DNA of 64,000 nucleotides from NCBI RefSeq assembly GCF_031143425.1, contig NC_090438.1, positions 776,933,138-776,997,137 on the forward strand, given 5' to 3'. The notes beneath the pieces are model-generated. The model ran no database searches. It was given only the letters and a program-made list of their open reading frames with translations, and had not been told where the DNA came from. A program made the position numbers and the translations under genes. Every line of letters starts with the position of its first letter. Positions within the stretch are counted from its first letter, which is position 1. The stretch is from Pleurodeles waltl. Lineage: Eukaryota > Chordata > Amphibia > Caudata > Salamandridae. Shown here one piece after another: positions 11,496 to 21,356 of the stretch.

Positions 11496-11639
11496 GTGTT
11501 CTACTGTTGTTAGGTCGGCAGGGAGGTTCCAAGCTTTGACAGTTGTGAGGAACTGGCAAAGAGGGAAGTCATGCTTGACTTTTGAGATGAATTAAACTTC
11601 TAATATACTATATATACAGTTTCCTGTGTACCATCATCA

Positions 11640-11990
11640 CAACACCCCCTTTGCAAAAACAGGTTGTTTTGTGATAGATAATTTTGATGTGTCCATGTTG
11701 TGTTTTGAGCTCTTCCCTGTCGCGGGCGCTTGGCCCACCCTCACAAGTGAGGTATCATTTTTATTGGGAGACCAAGAGGAACGGTGGGTGGTAGGAAATT
11801 CCTGGATTGTTTCTGTTTCTGGAAGAATATGGCACAGAAATATAAGGAGAATGTGTTTTTAGTCACATTGTGAGGTTTGCAGGGCATTGTGGGTAAGAAG
11901 ACTTGTTGGGATCCACAAGAGGCACACCACCCTGTACTACCCCTGGGTGTCTAGTTTTTGAACATAACTAGGGTTGGTAGATTTTCTCTA
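11640..11990 (-). repeat. Inverted copy of the piggyBac subterminal repeat
   Basis: The reverse complement of 11690-11770 gives ACCTCACTTGTGAGGGTGGG, then ACAGGGAAGAGCTCAAAACACAACATGGACACATC in short blocks matching 10590-10660. The reverse complement of 11900-11990 gives AACTAGACACCCAGGGG and matches 10765-10785. With the forward copies this makes a broken palindrome around the gag fragment at 11157-11495. Confidence 0.6.
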
Positions 11991-12711
11991 GATTAGAAGC
12001 GAGCATGCTACCAAGTCTCTTCTGTGATGTCCCAGACACTCAAATTGTGAAAAAATACATTGTTAGGTTTTGTTAAAAAGACCCCTCACCCACCAACCTC
12101 GTTGGTGGCATGCTTCATTACTGGGGTCCCACCCAAGATACCTAGCATGTCAGGGGTGTGGTTTGATGCATTTTTTTGTGATTTGAATTCCTAACTGAGA
12201 GAAGTGCAATGAAATTGTCTTGTGGTTACCCACCAATATAGCGTGTTTTTAGTGTTAGGGACATCACAGAAGTCAGAGACTTGGATATGTGCTCGCTTCT
12301 TGTTGTTTCTTATAGTAATTTGGGAAGGTGAGCGAATTCTCTTCTCTTACTCTCTTCACTGGTAGGATTTGGCACAGGGGTGAGTGATGGTTCAATAGAT
12401 GAAATTTTAGTAACTAGAGATTTCACAAAAATGGAATGCACTGTTAATAATTGAAAGGTCAAAAAACGGAACTGATGACACAGCTTGTGAGCTGTAAAGC
12501 TGTGTCAAGGCACCAACCCCTTTACAGTCTACTGACACACCTTTCATACATGACACACACACACAAGACCATCCCCACCATGGGCCCAGCACATTGCAAC
12601 ACTCACATCAACAGACAGTGTTGTTCAAGGGCTCACATGCCTGACAAAGCAATCACACTGGCTGACAGAGTTTGTGGACTGGCGTTTGACTAGCAGTGAC
12701 CAGCAACAGGT

Positions 12712-12900
12712 CACTACTCACACACCGCCAGCCAAGCACCAGCTTACATACACTGCCGGTCAAGCGCCAGCTCACACACACCAACAGTCAAGCACTAGCT
12801 CACTTACACTGCCAACAAAGTTCCAGCTCACTCACACTGCCAGCCAAGCCTCAGTCAACACACACCGCCAGCCAAGCACCAGCCCATGCACACTGCTATC
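12712..12900 (+). repeat. 28-29 bp minisatellite, about 6 units
   Basis: Units of the form TCACACACACCGCCAGCCAAGC-ACCAGC follow one another without spacers. A shorter, decayed relative (CCACACAGCCAGCCAAACACCAG) occurs at 16497-16550 on the other side of the transposase gene, suggesting both are subterminal parts of the piggyBac element. Confidence 0.75.
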
Positions 12901-13194
12901 ACATTTATTTTCACAAAAAAAAAAACACAAACCAACTGCAAGCAAATACAAAACTACAAACACAAAACTAAATACATCACACTAATGCCAACTATGAAAC
13001 TGAACAAAAATATAAAATGATACAGACCAGGCAACACTAACTGGTGCTCCAAAACATATTTTTCGTGTGGTACATTCTAAAACAATCGGGCACACAAAGC
13101 CCAGGTTTGGAAAGACAATCATGGCAGTGAATACGACTCTCCTTCCACATGCCTCTTTGCATACAGGCTCTCTATTGCTTACAGGGATACTTTT

Positions 13195-13946
13195 TTAGGG
13201 TGTGGAAAGAATGTGATCAGCAAAGTGGCAATCTTTCAATCTAGCCACATCCTCCTTCACTCCAAGTCTAGGAACACTTGCCTGTTCCACTACAACAAAG
13301 CTGCATATCACAGAATCCTGAAACTGAACAAAAGTCACCTTTGACTCTGGAGAACAATCCTTGAACACAACATAAGCATTAAAGGTTGCTAACTGGAAGG
13401 GACAAATAGTCAACTTCTTATACCAAACGTAAGCCTCATGAATAGATGTGTAAGGTTCCAACCTCTGATCTGCAATACCCATGTGGTTATTGTAGTCTAA
13501 AATGCACACAGGTTTGCACACTTCAGGAACCTGACCCCAAACCATCACTGGTGGAGTACTTTTATCATGGATGGTAGTCAGCATGTAGACAACCTTCCTG
13601 TCTGCAAATTTCACAGCCATTAGTTCATCATTATGCAAGGCACTGTACTGTTCCCTCTCAAGTTTTTTGCACACAAGCTCCTTTGGATATCCTTTATGGT
13701 TAGAGTGGACTGTGCCACAAGCAACAATGTCCACTTTGAACAATTCCCTGAACAATTGCACACCAGTGTAGAGGTTATCTAGGTACAAATGGTGACCTTT
13801 GTTAAAAAGTCCTTCACCAAGTTCCCACACAATTTTCTCACTAACTCCAAAAGTAGATAGACAACCATGGGGGTCAATAGTGGAATCCCCACCAGTGTAG
13901 ACCTAGAAATTATAGACATATCCTGTACTACTCTCAGACAGCATAT
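13195..13946 (-). pseudogene. piggyBac transposase (PGBD-like), C-terminal part
   Basis: An open frame of 211 codons (13830-13195) plus decayed sequence to 13946. It reads GYVYNF, then CLSTFGVSEKIVWELGEGL (stop between), KGHHLYLDNLYTG (13800-13760), ACGTVHSNHKGYPKEL (13715-13670), HDKSTPPV (about 13570) and DYNNHMGIADQRLEPY (13500-13455). D in YLDNLYTG and D in DYN-HMG-D are typical positions of the piggyBac catalytic acids, and the Asn-rich YNNHMG box is a family hallmark. It ends at TAG (13197-13195) without an obvious cysteine-rich tail, although PGBD proteins normally carry one. Upstream it is cut at 13947-13951 by an insertion. Confidence 0.75.
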
Positions 13947-13951
13947 ACATC

Positions 13952-15097
13952 CATGACCCCTCTTTGCCTAGGGGTCCCCTTCACAGTCCTCATCCTGCTT
14001 GCAGCCTGAGAAGGGAGGTGGGGGAGGCACCGCTGAATGATAAAGCGGATGCAGCATCAACAAACAGGCGGCCCAGACAAGAGAAGTACTGGGCACCAAC
14101 AAAGGACTTACACTTGCAGGACGTGCGGGGCCCAAGCCCTACAAAGCAGAAGTGAGGCACAAGAAGAGAGATCACTGGGAGATGCTGTGAGAGAGCCAGA
14201 CGCTGGAGAAGTTGAAGGGAACAGACACGCCGCAACACAACCCGAAGCTGACTACGACAAAGGAGTAGAGGAGGCTCCTTGTCAAGTATGCCATCAGGAA
14301 GAAGAGAAAGAGAGTGAGACAATTGACACACAAGCCTCCGACACCTGGTTTGAGGAGTGGTGGTCGCTGCCTACGGAAGCACCGGAACCCGCCACAACTC
14401 TGGAGAGTTGTGGCTACCACGGTGAGTGGGAAGATGCAACAGAGTGGTACAGGTTTTTTCTTCTCTTCTTTCGTGATTCTTTCTCCTTTCTTTTTTTGCT
14501 TTTTTGTTTTGTTTGTGATGTATTGCGTCCTATCACTGCCCCACCTTTATTCTTTTGACCTCTGAAGAAGGACCTTATGTCCTGAGCATTTTGTTTCTTT
14601 CAGAGAAAAGCATGTCACCTGCTTTCTGCAACTGTGTAAATCTTACCTTGAGTTGACCCTTTCTTTCAACCAGCGCATTGAGGAGCTTAAACGTACTAGA
14701 CATCCTCACCACCAGTCCCCCTCACTACCCGGATACACTGCTTGAAATTCACCCTCACAAATCACTTTGGTGCTATGGTGATGGTAGCCTCCCCAAGCAA
14801 GAACCCTGTATAGCTACAACTTCTTGTGCTCCTTCCTCCGAGGGAAATGGCAGCGACACCTTATAAGAGACTTTCCTAAAAGAGAAGAGAAAAACAAGAA
14901 GTGATTATGCCATCCTTTGAGTGGGAGAAAACCAAAAGAGTATAGACAATTACCGTTGTGATTATACAATTTTGATTTTTGTCCCTTTTTGAACATACAT
15001 CTTGGTGAATGGAAGAGCCAGATCACCCCTGTTGTGTTATTGTTAATCCTCAATAAACAATCAAGATTCAGAGACCATATTTCTGCCCATCCCTCTC
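13952..15097 (+). mobile_element. 1146 bp insertion splitting the piggyBac transposase, class unknown
   Basis: ACATC stands at both edges (13947-13951 and 15098-15102). Leaving out the insert and one ACATC restores the transposase reading across the join, which fixes the boundaries to the base. The insert carries AATAAA near its right end (about 15050), a splice-donor-like CACGGTGAGTGG (about 14416), a pyrimidine-rich stretch (14450-14515) and a short palindrome AGGACC-TTATG-TCCT (14567-14582). Its ends (CATGACC...CCCTCTC) do not show TG...CA. A 5 bp duplication suits an LTR-type integrase, but hAT or MuDR-like elements are not fully excluded. No coding motif is recognised. Confidence 0.65.
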
Positions 15098-15102
15098 ACA
15101 TC

Positions 15103-15965
15103 TCAATTCCATAACATGCCCTCATGCTAGGAATGTATTACCTAAAAACCAAACAACCCTTGAACAGGACCAAAGACTCGTCCAAAGCTATTTCTTTCGC
15201 TGGAACATAGATATCTGAAAATCGATATACAAAGTGATCAAGGACAGGCCGAATATTAAAAAGACGGTCACAATCAGGGTGATCTCATGGTAATGCTAAT
15301 GCACTATCAACAAAATGCAGCATCTGAAGCAGAAGCAAATACTGATCATGGCTCATGATTGCAGGAAATATGGCAGTTGCCATCAAGAACCTGGTAGGCC
15401 AATACGAAGACAACAACGGCTTCCTTATCAAGCCCATAAAAAATGTTAAACCCAAGAACTTCTTCAACTCTTTCAGATTTGAGGGAGTCCACAAGGTAGC
15501 TCTAGAGTGGGGCTTAATTCTGGCACTTTTGTTTCTTAAATACTGTTCAGCATAAAAATTAGTCTGCTTAACAATCTCACCCAAAAAATACATCAGCCAT
15601 AAACAACTGAAATAAATGTATAGGTAAAAAGTTTTCAATATTCACTCTACACCCTGCAACACCAGTAAAGGTAGGCAACGCTGGCTGCACCGTGTTTGGG
15701 GCAACCAAGAGTTCATATCTTCAAATGGGAAGCCTTTCAGACCCTAGGTGCTGCACTATCGGCACATCAGTGTCCTCCTCTTAAAACAGGCACTTTATCC
15801 TCACTGAGAGGGGCTTCATCATTAGATGATATCTCTCAGACAGAAAATTCCACTGCCAGAATCTTACACTTCCTCTTCTGCCTCAGATGCAGAGTTAGTC
15901 TCATAATCATGGTCAGAGGAAGATTCAAAAAGCATACCAACAACATACTGCAGCTAGCCATGATC
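15103..15965 (-). pseudogene. piggyBac transposase, N-terminal part
   Basis: The minus-strand frame from about 15640 reads FLGEIVKQTNFYAEQYL, then WTPSNLKELKKFLGLTFFMG (about 15500-15440), SSYWPT, IMSHDQYLLLLQMLHF (15370-15320), then LFNIRPVLDHFVYRF (about 15255) and EIALDESLVLFKGCL (15200-15155), YIPSMRACYGIE (about 15145-15110). The order and the LDESL box fit piggyBac, the D being a usual catalytic residue. Further upstream a short acidic stretch (ESSSDHDYE, 15935-15905) resembles the acidic N-terminus. Several stops, for example at about 15285 and 15140, show decay. YGIE continues to MYMLSES across the insertion. Confidence 0.7.
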
Positions 15966-16559
15966 CTTACTAATAAAAGTAACACGATAAACAAGTCAAC
16001 AACAACCAACACTGTGTAAAATAAGGAATAAATATAGTGTGGCTTCATCACAAAGACCTATATACTCAAAAATGATATCACTCAGTTGCCAGAGACAGCT
16101 AGACTCACCAGCACCTACTCAGCACAGACACAGCAGGCACCAACGATTTTCCCATTAAAAAGGAAAAACAAAATAAAATTACACACAAGACAACACAATA
16201 CACATACTTTCACAAATCCAAGGCGAATTTCACACTAAACAGAAACACAGAACTAAATATGCTGCTATTATTACACCGTTTACAAAAAAACTCATTCATG
16301 CATGGCAATGATACTCATTTGGAGTAAATAGTACAAAAAGATTTTCTTACCTTACACATGCAACTATGCAAACTTCTGATCTACCAGTGCTGAAGCAAAA
16401 ACCAGAAGCAGGAGTCACAGCAAAGGAACCAATATCTTTGCACTAGAATAAAAAGGGGAAATAAAGCATTACAATCACAAATACAAATAATGCGCCAGTC
16501 CACACAGCCAGCCAAACACCAGTACATGCAGTCGAACTCCAGTTCACACGCACAGAAAC

Positions 16560-17170
16560 TTTCCCTGGGGGCAGAAGGGCCTAAATATATGGTCAGTCTG
16601 CCCACAAGGGTGGCAGAAATTGCCACAACAATCACCCCCAAAAGAGGAGGGACCCTTAACCAAGAGGCTGCTCCCCACAACAAAAAGCAACATTACAAAA
16701 AACTAAAATCTCTGGTGCCTAGTGGCTTGGGGGTAGATGGACTAAGGGGGGCAAAAATGACCAAAATATTATCCCCCTGAATAGGAGCGATCCTTGCCCA
16801 AGGGGACGCTCTCCAAACCCAAATATTGCCAAAAAAAAAAAATCCCTAGTGTCTAGTGGCTTCTGCCCCCTTTGGGGGCAGATGGGCCTAATTAATACGG
16901 CTGATAGAAATGGCCAAAATATTATCCCCCTAAAGGGGAGCTACCCTTACCCAAGGGGCCTCTACCCAAACACAAATATTGCCATCAAGAAGAAATCCCT
17001 GGTGTCTAGTGGCTTCTGCCCCCCTGGGGGCAGATGAGCCTAAATAATATGGCTGATCTGCCCCCAAAGGGGGCAGAAACATCCAAAATATTATCCCTCT
17101 AAAAGGGAGTGCCCCTTGCCCAAGGGGCTGCTCCCCAACACACAAATATTGGCAACAATAAGAAATCCCT
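16560..17170 (+). repeat. Array of perfect GC-rich hairpins in the piggyBac 5' region
   Basis: Repeats of the form ATCCCTGGTGTCTAGTGGCTTCTG, then a C-run/G-run palindrome such as TCTGCCCCC-TTT-GGGGGCAGA (about 16864-16884), TCTGCCCCCCTGGGGGCAGA (about 17016) and TCTGCCCCCAAAGGGGGCAGA (about 17059), then GGGCCTAAATAATA. Related units continue to 17210 and 17740. Spacing is irregular, about 70-170 bases. Confidence 0.7.
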
Positions 17171-18264
17171 TGTGTCTAGTGGTTTTTGCCCCCCTTGTGG
17201 GCAGATGGGCCTAAATAATAAGGCCGAAATGGCAAAAAATGATGCCCCCATAAGGGAGAGCGACCCTTGCCAAAGGGGCCGCTCCCCAATATAAAATATA
17301 TCGCCCCCAAACAAACACATTCCTGGTGGCCAGGTGGTTGCATGTGTGATCATAGCAACCGCACAGCAAGAATGCACTGTAAAGAGACATTGGGGAAAGG
17401 AAAACCCTTTTCTTTCCTTCAATGCCTCTTTGTTTTAGAAAACCACCCTCCCTGAGGAAAAACTCACTTTTCTTCTCCAACATGCTGGAAGCACATGGTT
17501 TCCCACACGTCCCCAGCAACTTCTAATGAAGTCGGCGCCCGGTGCACGTTGATGTCATTACATGCCGTGGGGAAAAGGGGATGGGGTAGGCAGTGGAAGT
17601 GCTTCCGGGGCCATCCCTTTTGGGGGATTAAATGAGCGACCCACAGGGGGAGCGCCAGCACTTCCCTTCTGGGTGAGTGCCTGGATGGCCAGGAGCCATC
17701 CGATGCATATGCCCACTGTATCTAGTGGTTTCTGCCCCCCTTGTGGGCAGATGGGCCTACATAATAAGGCCGAAATGGCAATAAATGATGCCCCCATAAG
17801 GGAGAGCGACCCTTGCTAAAGGGGCTGCTCCCCAATATAAAAGATATTGCCGCCAAACAAACAAACACATTTCTGGTGGCCAGGTGGTTGCATGTGTGAT
17901 CACAGCAACCGCACAGCAAGAATGCACTGTAAACAGACATTGGGGAAAGGAAAACCCTTTTCTTTCTTTCACTGCCTCTTTGTTTTAGAAAACCACCCTC
18001 CCTGAGGAAAAACTCACTTTTCTTCTCAAACACGCTGGAAGCAAATGGTTTCCCACACGTCCGCACCAACTTCTAATGAAGTCGGCGCCCGGTGCACGCT
18101 GATGTCATTACATGCCATGGGGGAAAGGGGATGGGGTAGGCAGTGGAAGTGCTTCCAGGGCCATCCCTTTTGGGGGATTGGATGAGCGACCCACAGGGGG
18201 AGTGCCAGCACTTCCCTTGAGGGTGAGTGCCTTGATGGCCAGGAGCCATCCAATGCATATGCCC
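17171..18264 (+). repeat. Tandem duplication, two units of about 546 bp
   Basis: Unit 1 is about 17171-17718 and unit 2 about 17719-18264, in direct orientation and highly similar. For example CCTTGTGGGCAGATGGGCCT is at 17193 and 17739, and TTCTAATGAAGTCGGCGCCC at 17521 and 18071. Unit 2 runs into the element's terminal hairpin and CCCTTT end, so the duplication lies in the transposase-proximal terminal region. No coding motifs. Confidence 0.8.
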
Positions 18265-18288
18265 ACTGTGTCGTTGGACACAGTGGGC
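18261..18288. repeat. Perfect subterminal hairpin of the piggyBac element
   Basis: GCCCACTGTGTC, loop GTTG, GACACAGTGGGC: a 12 bp perfect stem ending 29 bases inside the right terminus. Only one arm remains at the end of duplication unit 1 (about 17710). Confidence 0.8.
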
Positions 18289-18317
18289 ATCCCCGGCTGT
18301 CCGATGCATAGAAAGGG

Positions 18318-18321
18318 TTAA
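18318..18321. repeat. TTAA target-site duplication, right
   Basis: Preceded by GCATAGAAAGGG, the inverted counterpart of the left CCCTTT terminus. Penelope sequence resumes at 18322. Confidence 0.7.
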
Positions 18322-18739
18322 GGAGTGTTTTTTAAAATAACGTCTCTTGAGTTGATGTGTAATGAAAACATCTAATCCATAGAGGCGGCTCTTTTGTTTG
18401 CAGTTTTTCTGAAGTTAAAAAAATGGACCACACAGAAGGTGATGTCTTACACTGGGTGGGTATTGACTAATATATATGAGTACAAAGTTGTATTTGGTAG
18501 GTTTCTTGAGAAATGTACAAAGTTTGTCAGCCTATCATTTTGATTGTGAAGTCAAGAGAAGGGACTGATTGCTTATTATTGGACATAGCAAACTGTATGT
18601 CACAATTACATTGGGTCAGCCGTTCTTTGAATAGTATGAGATCCTTTTCACTCTCTGACCAGCTCAGAAAGACATCATAAACGTAACATCTCTGCATTAT
18701 AAGGTGTGGTAAAAATGGATTAGTAGAATAATATATGTG
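18322..18739 (-). pseudogene. Penelope-like reverse transcriptase, catalytic and thumb fragment
   Basis: The minus-strand reading has MQRCYVYDVFLSW (about 18700-18660), the position of the family's YIDDVF-x-W catalytic block. Here the first Asp of the YxDD core is Tyr, so catalysis is lost. It is followed by SVPSLDFTI (about 18560-18535, matching the S..FLDL.I block), FRKPTKYNFVLIYISQYPPS (about 18510-18450) and FITHQLKRR (about 18355-18330). Stops and frameshifts are present. Confidence 0.6.
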
Positions 18740-19842
18740 GGGGGTGTGACCACAGGCCAAAGATGGTGGACAACTGAGCCGCCAGCTCCCTGGCCCTAAA
18801 ACATCAAATACACGGCAACATCCACCACAATCTGCATTCCCAGTTGCCGTCACAGTGACCTGCAACAGCAGGGCTCCAACTCTTGCCCGGTGGGGCCCTG
18901 CTCTGGGCCAGTGCGCCAGGGGTCCGGACGAGTGGAGTGGTCTGCGATGGCACAGCGCACAGGCTGGGCCGTGGGGGAGCAGCGAGCTGAGGAAGATCTA
19001 CGCCATGAGCATAAACCCTCACAGACACAGGACCTCAGCGGACACGGGGGATCCGGATAGAGCCGAATGGGCACCCAAACCTCCGCCCCCCGTGCAATCA
19101 CCCCTTCATTGAGGATGAAAGCTGAAATTTCTGGTTGCGAGGTGGGTGCAGGAGCGTAGAGGCTGCCCATGCGGTTGGAACTGCACGCATTCATCTAGGC
19201 CCTGCCAACTCTGGAGCTTGTGGCCTGAGGTGTGGGTGCAGTATGGCGGGGAGGTATTCAGGAGCGATGCAGTGCATGACCGCGACCCGCTCTGGTGACA
19301 TTTGCGGCCCCCTTTTGGGAGCCCCGTCGGTCTGCAACATCGCAGGGGGTAAACCGTGGCATCCTTGGGCACCCCCTGAGACTCCTGCTAGCTCACAACG
19401 TCAAGGAGGCTGGGTCCGCGGCCTACTTAGAAGCCTTATCCACAGCTGATTGTTCCAGTGCGCTTTTCTGCATGAACTCTAGAACACATCGGATGTCCGG
19501 CTGCCCCCAAAACAATACCTTGCACACTGAATTAACTCAATATAAAGCCTGCAATATGTTGGGGAGAGAGTAGCCACTGTTTATCAATCAACCCAGGCTT
19601 TAAGACTATACACCCATACCTGGACACATAACCCCTTGTCTCTGTCTCTTCCCTCTTGCGCTGCTAGTTGCACTAAGTGACAGTGGCAGGTGCCACCATT
19701 GAGACCCACAACCACCCCAAGGACTTGGTTTTGGGGCGTTACAATGACGCGCGGCCACTATGGGACACACTAAACTAAAACCACCAGGCCAAGATAAAGG
19801 GTTTCATCCCATACTCCCTCCTCGGATTGTTCCTCCACAATA

Positions 19843-20620
19843 ATGCCTACAGACTTTGTGCCACCCACTGAACAAGCACCCGCAGTAGATAAATTGGATC
19901 TAGTTCTAAAGGAGATTCGAGAACGTAGAGCTGCTATGGAACTGCAACTCTGTACCCTATCCACAGACATAGGCATCATGAAAGATGAACATTGCAAGTT
20001 AGTAGACAGGGTCCACACAACCTAAAAAACGCTAACGTCAATAGTGCCTGATCTAGCAGAACAAATATCTCTTGTAACACAATTGCGCAGACAGATGGAA
20101 CAGCTACAGGAGTGCGCCGAGGATGCAGAGGCAAGGGCACGTCGCAATAATCGAAATTGTAGTAAAGCCAGAAGGCACAGTAGGTGCCCATCCAACAGAA
20201 TACATAGAATTTTGGCTGCGCACGATGGTGTCTCCCATGAGGCTCCCCGTCCATTTTGCAGTGGAGAGGGCACACCATGTACTGACGAGGAAACCCATAC
20301 CCGGAACACCCCCGAGACCCATTGTGGCAATGATCCTAAATGATAGAGATTGGGATCAATTACTTCAGGCAGCCAGAGAGCGAGCGCCGCCCACTGTAGA
20401 AAATATAGGATTTTTTCTGTTCTCAGACTACACTTTGGTGGTACAATGCCAACACTCTTCTGCACTGATGTTCCCAGCAAAAGTTAAAGTAATCCATAAA
20501 CAATTCTCCCACTTTTTTGACACTCCAGAAGCTGCTCAAACATGGCTGGACCACAACATACCAGACTTGCAGGGACAAGACCAATGGCAGCCGCTGCCCT
20601 CGGCATCGCAGAAGAACTAG
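19843..20620 (+). pseudogene. L1 ORF1 (RNA-binding chaperone) remnant
   Basis: ORF1 proteins coat L1 RNA through a coiled coil, an RRM-like domain and a C-terminal domain. Here 19843-20025 encodes a charged helical segment ending at a stop (20023-20025). After it, leucine and glutamine-rich coiled coil (SLVTQLRRQMEQLQE, about 20065-20110) leads to ARARRNNRN (about 20132-20155) at the RRM start. The C-terminal domain has VERAHHVLTRKPIPGTPPRP (20264-20322) and FFLFSDYTLVVQ (about 20410-20445). At least one stop and a frameshift (near 20155) break it. Confidence 0.7.
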
Positions 20621-21356
20621 AGACTCAAGCATGGTCTGCACCATCCATGCGACAAGCAATGGAAAGCCAAAAAGAGGCCCTACTTTTGGCGGCGGCCCTA
20701 CAGACCCAGACACACCGCCCCAGCCTTAGTACATCAGGCAGTAGTGCCTCAGACTCAGATACAGACAGAAGTATGGCACTTTTCCGACAATAACACTACA
20801 AACGGCCAATGATCTATGAGGGTACATGACTATAAATCTACTCAACGACTGGCCAGTTCTGTCACACTGCTATAGTTGGCCCAACGTGATCCCTCAACTG
20901 TAATGTTATGTATACTTTACTGCTCTCATCGTATCGATCTCTCCAAACTGAGCCTCCTAAATGAGTAATACCATTATAGTCACAAACTATTATCTCAATT
21001 ATATTAATTGGGGGTCCACAGTATATAATGTTTTCCTATATATACAGTGCATCTATAGTGCTGTATTGGGTAAAAGGGTCCGGGTCCGGACAAATGTTTG
21101 GTTCCTAAAATGTGTCTTTTACGTGGTGTCCTAAACAGCCCAATTCGTATGTTACGCCCCCTGAAGCGAATGCATATGATATGCTTTGTATTATATATTA
21201 TGTTTGTTATGTTAGTTTGATCAACCAAATTTTGCTCTCTGGACTATGCATTGGGAAAGTTACACTTACAGTTTCAACCTGACACTGATGACACAAACAC
21301 CGAGTGGCACCGCTATCAACAGAGGGTTGGACACACTCACCATTCCCCTTACAGCT

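Larger units (their letters stand above)
9505..18321 (-). mobile_element. piggyBac-superfamily element, 8.8 kb, with TTAA duplications
   Basis: Flanked by TTAA at 9505-9508 and 18318-18321. The element begins CCCTTT at 9509 and ends AAAGGG at 18317, the TTAA plus CCC-type termini expected of piggyBac. Penelope coding sequence continues across the site when the element is ignored, so the two ends belong to one inserted unit. The transposase reads on the minus strand (15965 to 13195, split by another insertion). Inside are subterminal repeats, a Ty3 gag fragment, a minisatellite, hairpin arrays and a 546 bp duplication. At 8.8 kb it is long for the family because of these internal insertions and repeats. 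Confidence 0.7.

Noticed and set aside
12712..12900. 28-29 bp repeats as a CRISPR array
   Set aside because: No spacers; a degenerate minisatellite in a piggyBac subterminal region.
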